This document shows, in pieces, positions 54,985-64,000 of a stretch of 64,000 bases of DNA; positions within the stretch are counted from its first letter, which is position 1; each line of letters starts with the position of its first letter. The notes below the pieces were generated by a model. The model was given only the letters and a program-made list of their open reading frames with translations, searched no databases and was not told where the DNA came from. The translations under genes were made by a program, and so were the position numbers. Where the stretch lies: assembly GCA_958510875.1 (NCBI GenBank), contig CAUEHT010000012.1:62001-126000 (forward strand). Direction: 5' to 3'. Source of the DNA: Endomychus coccineus (Eukaryota > Arthropoda > Insecta > Coleoptera > Endomychidae).

Positions 54985-55310
54985 AAATGTGTGGGACAGC
55001 TGTCACGTGGTGGTGACACCTCTACAACGCAATCTGTACCTTAGGTCCACCATGACAGCTGTCACGTGGTGGTGACACCTCTACAACGCAATCTGTACCT
55101 CAGGTACACCATGACAGCTGTCACGTGGTGGTGACTCCTCTACAACGCAATCTGTACCTTAGGTCCACCATGACAGCTGTCACGTGGTGGTGACACCTCC
55201 ACGGAGCAATCTGTACCTTAGGTCCGCCATGACAGCTGTCACGTGGTGGTGACATCTTCACGAAGCAGTCTGTACCTTAGGTCCGCCATGACAGCTGTCA
55301 TGTGATAGTC
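54985..55310. repeat. Minisatellite, about 58-bp unit
   Basis: Five to six units of GACAGCTGTCACGTGGTGGT followed by GACACCTCTACAACGCAATC and TGTACCTTAGGTCCACCAT. The same units occur irregularly at 23210-23480. The tail (55310-55440) has GTCACATGACCCCTGTA and TGTGACACACTTTT repeats. Confidence 0.9.
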
Positions 55311-55552
55311 ACATGACCCCTGTACATGTGACACACTTTTAGTACGCACCCTGTATACTCGATGGCAGCTGCCTCGTGATAGTCACGTGACCCTGTATAT
55401 GTGACACACTTTTTGTACGCCCCCTGTATACTCTTTACAAACAACATATCCTTATCTCACACATCCATTCCTTATCACCGACACATCTATGGCCGCCATC
55501 TTGGTTCTTGATCGTAGAACTCGTGGAGTATACCTACTTATTCAACTAGCCA

Positions 55553-56708
55553 AACTTCAATGAAGACATCATCCGAGAAGAAACTCATACCTACTATCCA
55601 CACACAACATCTTTTGGCAACAGCGATGAAATTGAGATATTGATCAATCAACAAGATATATCGGTAGATTTGGCCTCGTCTGTTTCAATCATCGAGGCAG
55701 AATTCCAGCCAGAAGGGAGTGGTGATGGTGAATGTACCCTAACCAATAATTTTGGAGCGTTTCTCTCCGAATATATCAGTTATGAATTGAATGGAAAAGA
55801 GATAGACAGAGTACGTGATCCTGGTATTGTCAGCATCATCAGGGCTTATCTAACATATGCCGAACATGAATCTATACATCTAGCTATTTCTGGATGGTCC
55901 TATAAGGATGCAATGAGTTCAGTCTACAATGATAAAATCAATTTATGGATACCGTTGAATTTTCTACTAGGCCTATTCATTGACTATAACAGAGTTTTGA
56001 GTGGGAAACATAAGCTGCGCTTGATGAGGTCTCGAACCGATAACGATTGCTATACTAATAGCACAGGCACTAAAACGGCTAAAATAAATGTGAAGACGAT
56101 AGCAATAAGAGTGCGACATGTGTTTCCAAATGATCAAGTAAAATTTCAAATGTTGGAGAATTTGAGTGCTGAGAAGCCAATTTTGATTCCCTTCCGCAGT
56201 TGGGATCTGCATGAAAATCTATTGATGAAGGAGAGCACTCGTGACATTTGGACTGTTAAAACATCAATGAACTAGTAACGCCCCAGATATTTGATTCTAG
56301 CTTTCCAAACTGATCGAAAAAATAATTACATATTTCGATAATATAAACTTGCTAAATGTAAAATTTTACTTGAATTCAGAGTGTTATCCATATGGAGCAA
56401 TGAGATTGAATTTCACCGACCAGCAGTACGTGGAAGCATACCAGATGTACTATGATTTTCAGAGATCATTTTCAAATAGAATGATTAGTCAGCCCATGTC
56501 GGATTATATAGCATTCAAGAATAAAGCAATTTTTGTGATTGATTGTTCAAAACAAAAAGATGCTATAAAGTCATCAACAGTTGACGTCAAACTAGAGATG
56601 GAAAGTATCCCGAATTTCCCTAAAAACACCCGGGCTTATTGCATCATCATTAACGACCGTATGATGGAGTATTCCTCGATTACAGGATCAGTTCGGAGTT
56701 TAGTGTGA
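55553..56708 (+). pseudogene. Major capsid protein fragment, fourth copy
   Basis: Lacks the first about 10 codons (a TAG stands where the Glu of the FNEPNF block should be) and is then open to two consecutive stops at 56273-56278. A short deletion after 56320 shifts the frame; the frame then runs to the normal end at 56708. All central MCP blocks are present (INQQD, HKLRLMRSRTDND, PFRSWDLHENLL). Protein differences from copies A-C are more numerous, so this is a more diverged lineage. No other Maverick gene adjoins it. Confidence 0.85.
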
Positions 56709-56892
56709 AGAACCAGGTTATGAATCATGATGTTATTATTTTAACTCTGTATGGTGCACTATCAAAATGTATTTTTCCAAATAAATGTTATTATTATTAT
56801 TTTTGGCATTTCATTTCTCGAACAGGGGGGTGGTAATGTAATCATTCAGCGTTCATAGTTGTTCGCTGACTGCTAGCATGTATCGAATATGT

Positions 56893-57128
56893 CACATGCT
56901 TAACACATGTCTGAGTATTGGAGCACGTGTCTCAATATTGAAGCACGTGTCTGAACACTTGTCTGAATATTGAAGCACGTGTCTGAACACGTGTCTGAAT
57001 ATTGAAGCACGTGTCTGAACACGTGTCTGAATGTTGGAGAATGTGTCTGTTTATTGAAGCACGTGTCTGAACACGTGTCTGAATGTTGAAGCACGTGTCT
57101 GAATATTGGAGCACGTGTCTGAATGTCA
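56893..57128 (-). repeat. CACGTG minisatellite fragment
   Basis: About 235 bp of units such as GAAGCACGTGTCTGAATATT, the copy-E-like subfamily. It directly abuts the BEL/Pao Gag fragment. Confidence 0.9.
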
Positions 57129-57580
57129 ATGATGAAAACATTCGCTCTTGAGAGTATAACATATTGTTCTGAATTAGTATTTTTTGATGTACATGAAGCA
57201 AGGGTAGATTGAGCTTCGTGTAATATTGTTTCTGAATGATTACCTTCAGTTCTATCGTTTGATGAAGGCGTCGATAGATTTATGTTTGAATTAATTTGAC
57301 TTGGTTCCTTTTCTGAATGCAATAAGGTGTTATGCTTATTTGAACATTTTTTACATACATAATAATTTCTACAATCCTTTGAATTATGACCTTTACGTAA
57401 ACAATTTGTACAGGCCTTTAGTCTCCTAATTTCGGATAGACGCTGCTGAGGATTTAATTTCAAAAAGTTACTGCATGAGAATATGTGATGATCTTTGTGA
57501 CAGAGAATACAAGATAACCCTGTGGTAGCAATACATGTTGATATTGAATTAAGATTGATCTTTTTAATTTTATTCTGTAA
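57129..57580 (-). mobile_element. BEL/Pao retrotransposon Gag fragment with zinc knuckles
   Basis: The - strand frame, open from about 57580, encodes two CCHC-type knuckles: CILCHKDHHIFSC and ACTNCLRKGHNSKDC, the latter followed by YYVCKKCSNKHNTLLH. This arrangement (a spaced knuckle, a helix RLSEIRRLKAC, then NCLRKGH) is typical of BEL/Pao Gag. The frame runs into the minisatellite at its 3' side, and protease, RT and integrase parts are absent here. Confidence 0.75.
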
Positions 57581-57599
57581 TATATAGAGGAATATTACA

Positions 57600-58740
57600 T
57601 TACCCTATATACGGGGCAACAGACACTTAAGTTGAAACATAATTACTGGATACAAAAACGAACGAAATATTATTGAATACACTTTTCCATTACGGCATGA
57701 AAATTCATTCTAAACTTTTAAATTTCCAGTAATTTGATGAATAAATTTATTTAACAAGCGAAATAAGCTGTATATTAAATATGTACACATTTTCATTTTG
57801 ATTAAAATGTACATGTTAGTAGTAAGAGATCATTCAATATTCAATTATTATGGATATAAAAGAATGATTCTAAATAATTCGTACTCAGAATTCATTTGGT
57901 AATTTATTCAGATCGATTCAGTACCCATAGTAAATTAAGAGGATGCTCTCTATGGAGCACAAAATGCAAGTACTTGTCTCATGAAACAAACTCTAAGCCA
58001 AGTGGCTCCTACTTTACTACATGGCCAAACCATATTTTACTGACACACTGTCAATATTGATAACCAGTGAGTACCAATTTCATTTATTTATCATCATGCG
58101 AAATACTAAGGCAGCAAACAAAGAACTAACGGGATGGTGATGGAAAAACCATCATGGGAGATTAAAAGGAGAAATCAGGGGCATTATGACGATGCTACCC
58201 ATAGCACAGCAGTGAAACCAACTGAAGAACTTTGAACAGGTACTTATATCTATCTGTATGGCAAATGTGAAGACGCACAGGTTAATTTCAGTTTCAATTA
58301 TATGAATGTTTAGATAATTCTATGTTGTATAAATTTAAATTCGGAAGTGTTTGATAAAATTATTATTTTCAAGACCGCAAACTATGTGTTTCCTTCAATA
58401 AAGGGCAACTAAATATTTAAGGAAATAAAATTGTTGCACAGTCTAGGTAGATTGTCAAAACAAATGTTAAATTTAATGATCTAAAGTCTGTGTACTCAAA
58501 TAAGCAAAATTTCAAATATCAATTTTAAAATGAATAGAAGTCAACGTTCCAGTAATGTTTAACTGGAAGAATCAATTTCAACGTGGACCTACACCACGGA
58601 ATTTTGTTGATCCAAGGTAGAATTCATACATCACGTTCATGACCGTGAAATGTTATATAATAACATTTTATATATCTGGAGCAACGAATCAGCAAATATT
58701 AAAAATAGTTCTTATTAAGTTGAATTGAATCTTCTAAATT
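57600..58740. other. No gene recognised
   Basis: About 1.1 kb of AT-rich sequence without ORFs of note. Near 57593 is a CATTACCCTATATACGG motif resembling one at 63846-63885. Otherwise it appears unique. Confidence 0.4.
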
Positions 58741-58747
58741 ATCATGC

Positions 58748-61085
58748 TTGAACAATCTGCCTAGTTATTTCGATCTTAACCAGTACAATTTTTTTCTAAA
58801 TAGTAATAATGAAATTCTAAATCTCATTTGCTTATTGCGTGACGATTTACACCATATCCTCCATTATTTATTGAATTTCAGTACTTCGGCCGTGTACCTT
58901 CCACATCATTCTTCCATCATAATGTACACATTTTCAATTTCAATAAGGCAAATTATCCATTACTGTATAACCTGTTACTGGATTTTGATTGGTCTGTATT
59001 ATATCATACATGCAATGTTAATGTCGCATTACAATCATTCTATGAACATCTTACCAATTTGCTAACAACTTGGGTTCCATACACTTCCCCCAAGAAAGAG
59101 AACAAGTTTCCACCTTGGTTCACGTCTAACATAATAAGGAATATCAGACTTGAGAAAAATTATTGGCATAAATACAAAAAAGATGCTAAACTGGATGACT
59201 ATGAGGCATTTAAGACTTTAAGATCGGCAATCAAAACCGATATTGCCTGTTCATTTAGACTCTATATATCAAAAATAGAAAATAACATAAAATGTAATTC
59301 CAAATCTTTCTGGTCATTCCTTCATACCAAAAATAAGAGCAGTTCTATTCCTGAACACATTCAATGTGATAATCTCAGCTACTCTAGTCCTCAGCTACTC
59401 CAGTCCTCTAATTCAACAAATAATAAATCTTTGGATAACTTTAATAACTTCAATAATAATATTCTATCTCTTTCAACTGTAAGTTCCTCTGAAGTGATCC
59501 AAGTTGCTAAAACACTTAAAGCAAGTCACACGAAGGGTCTATATCAACTTTCTGCTTTTTTTGTGAAAGATTTCATCAATATATTCGCAGCTATACTGGC
59601 ATTTATATATTCATTAGCCTTAAAATCGCGTACTTTTCCGGATCTGTGGAAAGTTTCAAAATTAATACCGGTTTTTAAAAAAGGTGATGGAGATGAGGTT
59701 ACTAATTATCGCCCAATTGCCATCATCAATAACTTCTGCGAAATATTTGAATATATCTTATATGATGCTACTTTCAATCATGTAAAACTGCAGATATCCC
59801 CTGAGCAGCATGTCTGGTAGAACAACTGTTAACTTAGGTTGCTACAGTCAATACTTGGCGGGAGTTATGGATGAGGGTGGTCAAGTGTATTGTATCTGCC
59901 TCGATTTTTCTAAGGCATTTGATAAAATGGATCACAGTATTTTATTGAATAAAATGTCTAGCTTTGGATTTACAAATCATTTGATTGAATTTTGGAATTC
60001 TTACCTAAGTGATAGATATCAATATGTAGAGTATAGAGGTTTTAAATCATATTCATTTCATCCCACCTCAGGTGTACCTCAAGGGTCAGTACTTGTACCA
60101 CTCCTATTTAATTTGTTTATCAATGACATTTCTTCCTTAATTCTGTTATTTTCTTCTTTACGCAGACGACTCAAATTTTACTCGGCAGTGAAGCATTCTT
60201 ATTGTTGTATGTCACTGCAGCATGATTTGGATGCACTCACTACTTGGTGTGTAATAAATCATCTGGAGCTTAGTATTAGTAAGTGCACTGTAATGACTTT
60301 CGCCAAGAAAATTACCCCTATTATTTACAATTACAAACTTGTTGACACAGCTCTTGCTTGTTCCTATAGTTTTAGAGACTTGGGAGTTTTGTTTGACGTG
60401 AAATTGTCATTTGCGTCTCACATTGAATCAATTGTTTCTAGCGCCTACAGAATGCTGGGCTTTATCATCCGAAATTGCCGCCCATTTAACAATAGTGATT
60501 CAATACCAATATTACATAATTCATTTGTTCGTTCTAAGTTCGAATATGCTTCAATTGTGTGGAACTCCCATCATAAAATTTATATAAACAAAATAGAGCG
60601 AGTAAATCGGCGTTTCCTAAGATATTTAGCCTTCAAAGCTGATGGTAATTATCCATCTATCGGATTTTCCCATCAGGCTCTATTAGATAGATTCTCTTGT
60701 ATAGAGTTAGATAAACGTAGGAAAATCCAAGTATCTTATTTCTTTATAAGGTCACTCATAACCTGGTTGATTCCTGTTATTTTATCAAGACTGAATTTAC
60801 ATGTTACATCTGCTCGCACCCGTTCCACACAATATCTGCCAATCTCCAGAACAAATACCTTATTATTTTCCCCAATTTTCCAAATGTGTAGATTCTACGA
60901 AATGATCGGTTTGACTGTTGATATATTTTGTTGTAACCCTAATGATATGTGTAAAGCTGTGTATAATAGTTAATTTTAATTTATACCATGTAATTATATT
61001 ATATGTACTCCTAAGCTCCAGAAGGGATTTCTCTCGTTGAGCTAGTGTAATTAGATAAATAAATGAATAAATAAATAAATAAATT
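58748..61085 (+). mobile_element. Non-LTR retrotransposon (LINE, Jockey-like), 5'-truncated and frameshifted
   Basis: 58748-59058 is a degenerate endonuclease C-terminal region. 59059-59820 encodes the linker and the start of the reverse transcriptase (FPDLWKVSKLIPVFKKGDG, NYRPIAIINNFCEIFE). A frameshift near 59815 leads into 59810-60973, with CICLDFSKAFDKMDHSIL, TSGVPQGSVL and FLRYLAFKADG. The catalytic YADD is encoded at about 60158-60170 in a different frame, so a local frameshift destroys it in the long ORF. The 3' end is a TAAA/TGAA repeat tail at 61050-61085. The clade is judged from motif style only. Confidence 0.85.
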
Positions 61086-61105
61086 AACTTTCATGCTTTA
61101 TATCT

Positions 61106-61155
61106 TCTCGTCTTTCCGTACGTTTCGGTCTCACGACCATCATCAGAAGACTTAT
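61106..61155 (-). ncRNA. Hammerhead-ribozyme-like motif, Penelope III left end
   Basis: On the - strand CTGATGA (61146-61140), then stem II GGTC-GTGA-GACC, then GAAA (61126-61123) and CGTACGG. The GTGA loop is of GNRA type. The base pairing next to the cleavage site is changed (GG instead of GT), so cleavage may be lost. Confidence 0.65.
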
Positions 61156-63689
61156 TATGTCTATAACCGGGTTACTTAAAACTAATTGTATCAACAAAAA
61201 GGGTCCTTATCGCACCAATTCCAATTAAAATGCCCACGTCGCCGAAACGAACAGAAATATGAATAATCGATATTGTAACACATCAATGTTATAAGTATGA
61301 ATATCAAGAATCCACTGTTAGACAGTACTCTTGAAAAATGCAAGCTCGCGTCAACAAAGTCTATGAATGACTAGAAACGAGGACATTAGTTTCAAACTTT
61401 CAAATCAGATGCTAAGATTTACGAGCTACTAGAAAAAGGTTTGTCAGTTATTGGAAAGATACTTTTGACATTCTACCTAAAATACACTTTTAACATCATA
61501 AAGACGCATGTAGGAATTTGCAAGTTTTAATTAATTAAGTTAGTATAAATCTGACTAAGTGCCTGAATATCTGTCCTATGATTTACAGATTTGGAGTCAC
61601 GTTTCATGTGAATCTCCAGAATAGATCTTTTATGATAATTGGTTTCCTCAGTTGAAATATTAACATTTTTATAATCGAATTGATGGTTATAATCAAAACA
61701 GTGTTTAGCAAGGGCGGTGAAAGTTTTTGTTTCTCGTGTTATACTTATGGCCATACATTCTTTTTTGTAAATATTGTTTAGAGATTCCAGTCTCATCGCA
61801 ATCTAAACAATTTAATTTGTACGAAATAAAACTACTTTCTTATACTATCACTCATACTTAATATAGTCGTTACTATTCATACCTTCGTTTTCGTCTGAAG
61901 ATGACACGTTTAGTGTTGGAACTACAGTAACGACTATATTAAATACCAGTGATAGTATAACAAAGTAGTATTATTATTTCGTTAAAAATAAAGTAGCGGC
62001 TTCCACAATTAAATTCAATTTGTATAGTGTGTGGGTTTGTTTATCTTCAGGTATTAAAGGTTTTAGATTTGAGAAATATTTCAAACACAGCTAGTATAGG
62101 CTCATGCGCGACATTTATATAATACTTTTCCAAACATTTCTTAATTTTGTCGGAATGTATGTTAATGTTATAAAATTGTCTGTATTACCTTTTATGTTAT
62201 TTATAAATGACGATCCATTATAGATTTTGTTTATTCTTTCTTTAATGATAGGATTGAAAAATGTTTCTGGGTAGCCATTCATTTCCAGTGTACTACGAAC
62301 AATTTTTGAATTTTTGGGACGGTTCTCTGCGTGGAACAATTTGTCCGCGCGATCTGTAAGGCTGTTTATAACACTTTTTTCATGTGGGTGCAACGGAATT
62401 GAACGTTGATACCAAACTTCTTTAGTAAACCACGAAGTTTTTATTTTTCCATCTTCATCATGCCTAATGTTCATATCTTGGAAATATATGTTTTTGTTCA
62501 CTTTTATTCCACAAGTAAATTGAAGTTTACAGTGAAAATTGTTAAATTTGTTAATCACGTACTGAATTTTATCATTTGGAACACACATAAGGCAATCATC
62601 TACATACCGTTTGAAGAATACGGGTTGAAAATCTAATGAATTCATAACAGATTCCTCTAGGCATTCCATAACAAGGTTAGCAATAGTAGCTGAAATAGGA
62701 GATCCCGTTGCTGTACCGAATAATTGTCCAAAATATTGCTCACCGTATTGAAAATAAGTGCATTCTAACCAAAACTGTAATGCATTTATAAATTCCGATT
62801 GATCTGGAGGTGTGTGGTTTTCAATCTCTGCTCAACTTTTCTTGATGCTACTCAATGCCAAAAAGATTGGTATATTTGTAAATGAAGATACAGCATCCAA
62901 GGAAATTAGTTGATGATTTACGGGTACGGATTTATTTTTTATGAAATCATTAAATTTCCATGAGTCATTCACATAAAACTCATTTTTTCCTATTATATTA
63001 TTGATAGATTTTGATAAAAATTTTGATGAATTGTAGGTAGGCGCACCAATATCATATATGGCAGAATATTTCAAGATGTAACATATGTAGTAGAATTACA
63101 TTATGCACAAAAAATCGAGAAACGATCTACGAAGAAGGGACTGAATACCCGGGGAATAGTGAATTTGTCTCTAGGAAGCGTAAGAACTACTGACATAAAA
63201 TGGTAGGCGGTGAGGAATTCGGTACAATTATAGTAAGGAAGGCATCAACACACGATGTAACAGGGGTTAGTTGTATAACAAATAATCCGACAGTTCATTT
63301 CCTCAGTGCGAAACTTGGAAACAATTAACAACTTTTGTTGATACTTTGACTACACGAGAGGGATCCTATGATGTTCGAAGTACATCGTATGAGCCAGCAG
63401 TGGAAGTAGGAAGATGAGATAGGCATTGGTATTTTCCTTCATGGTTTGAAGGTTATAGGCATAAGGAAAGACCTCATTAGGTCCACAACTCCGTAGATCT
63501 AATAAAAATGAAGTCTGGTAGGAAGAAGTTAGGCAGGTTTCGATCTTGACAGTGACACATTATAATGTGTCACTATTGCAATTATTCGAGTTTCGTTAAT
63601 TGTTGCGATGTAGACATTTTAATTGATGACGTGCTCAGTAAAATAAGTTGAAGAAATCCAGCGCTTTAGTTGATGTGCATTAATTTTCA

Positions 63690-63736
63690 AACCTCTTCTG
63701 ATGACGGTCGTGAAACCGAAACGTACGTAAAGACAA
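63690..63736 (+). ncRNA. Hammerhead-ribozyme-like motif, Penelope III right end
   Basis: CTGATGA at 63698-63704, stem II GGT/ACC around CGTGA, GAAA at 63718-63721, then ACGTACGT, a self-complementary stem III ending in the expected U-A cleavage site. TCTT before and AAGA after can pair as stem I. All core bases are present. Confidence 0.75.
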
Positions 63737-63760
63737 AAATATAGTAGACATCTGTCTACT

Positions 63761-64000
63761 ATATATCTGTGTCCTATTTTCCAAGCATTCACATAAAATT
63801 AAAACTTTATGATGTAAGTGTATTTCGAATAAAGGGGGCATGTCTTATATAGGGTAACATTACATTACCCAATATACAGGATGAGAGAAAACCCTTGAAT
63901 TAAGGCCTAATTGAAGGATGCTTACTAGCCAGAGGCAGAACTTCAAAAATCTTGTTAAAATCTCTTGAACCTTTATAAATGAGTGTTTTTGCTACTGAAA
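63761..64000. other. No gene seen
   Basis: About 240 bp with a CATTACATTACCC motif at 63858. Nothing coding or structured is recognised before the window end. Confidence 0.4.

Larger units (their letters stand above)
61086..63760 (-). mobile_element. Penelope-like element III, decayed, with inverted hammerhead-bearing ends
   Basis: On the - strand the order is: RT fingers (63074-62832, with GAPTYNSSKFLSK and ISLDAVSSFTNIP), the RT palm with the catalytic FKRYVDDCL block (62669-62115), and the C-terminal part of the GIY-YIG endonuclease (61796-61527, with TALAKHCFDYNHQFDYK and VNHRTDIQALSQIY). Stops and frameshifts separate these. Hammerhead-like motifs in opposite orientations bound the element. 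An inverted repeat at 61840-61960 (CGTTACT/AGTAACG) lies within it. Confidence 0.85.

Noticed and set aside
61880..61925. Another hammerhead ribozyme (CTGAAGA with an ACAC/GTGT stem)
   Set aside because: The required GAAA is GGAAC here, so the core is broken; it may be a decayed relative.
57586..63885. Short shared CATTACATTACCC/TATATAGGG motif as ends of one large element
   Set aside because: The match is only about 20 bp and imperfect, and the interval contains several unrelated retroelements; not enough to define an element.

Overview
The window is AT-rich eukaryotic DNA, most likely from an arthropod and probably an insect. Long terminal inverted repeats, minisatellites, (CA)n and (TA)n arrays, Penelope-like, LINE and BEL/Pao remnants, and the absence of bacterial operon signals support this. 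The species cannot be named from the sequence. Only one non-transposon gene, a matrix metalloproteinase, is recognised, and it may itself be viral cargo.

The dominant content is a cluster of Maverick/Polinton (adintovirus-like) elements, i.e. endogenous relatives of a mid-size double-stranded DNA virus. The shared gene order is: TIR - CACGTG minisatellite - A32-like packaging ATPase - DUF8207-type protein - fibre-like coiled-coil protein - integrase with chromodomain - PLA2-domain minor virion protein - adenain-like protease - penton-like protein - small protein - double-jelly-roll major capsid protein - TIR. Copy A (1 to about 12395, + strand) has both TIRs but has lost most of integrase, PLA2 and protease. 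Copy D (12396-15019) is a PLA2 fragment plus a right terminus. Copy B (about 15020-22720, - strand) is the most complete and has an intact integrase. Copy E (24185-25415) is an ATPase fragment with minisatellite and inner TIR. Copy C (44337-52300, + strand) has all genes but many nonsense changes. A further capsid fragment lies at 55553-56708. No DNA polymerase B gene is seen in any copy. Each MCP copy is broken in a different place, so no copy here is complete.

At the PLA2/protease junction both surviving copies keep an A-AAA-AAC heptamer in the right frame, and the protease ORF opens only just upstream of it without an early ATG. This suggests a PLA2-protease fusion made by -1 ribosomal frameshifting. 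The inner TIRs carry repeated palindromes centred on TGACGTCA, and the terminal segments carry a tRNA-like sequence with Pol III A and B boxes.

Positions 26016-42660 hold a nearly identical 8.4 kb tandem duplication bounded by (CA)n arrays. Each unit contains a long perfect palindrome, two degenerate hypothetical ORFs and two decayed Penelope-like elements with hammerhead-ribozyme-like motifs. Positions 52595-54696 carry a hypothetical ORF and an intact intronless 522-aa secreted matrix metalloproteinase. A broken second MMP copy (43640-44309) is joined directly to Maverick sequence. The right end (56893-64000) holds a BEL/Pao Gag fragment, a frameshifted LINE reverse transcriptase and a decayed Penelope-like element flanked by hammerhead-like motifs.
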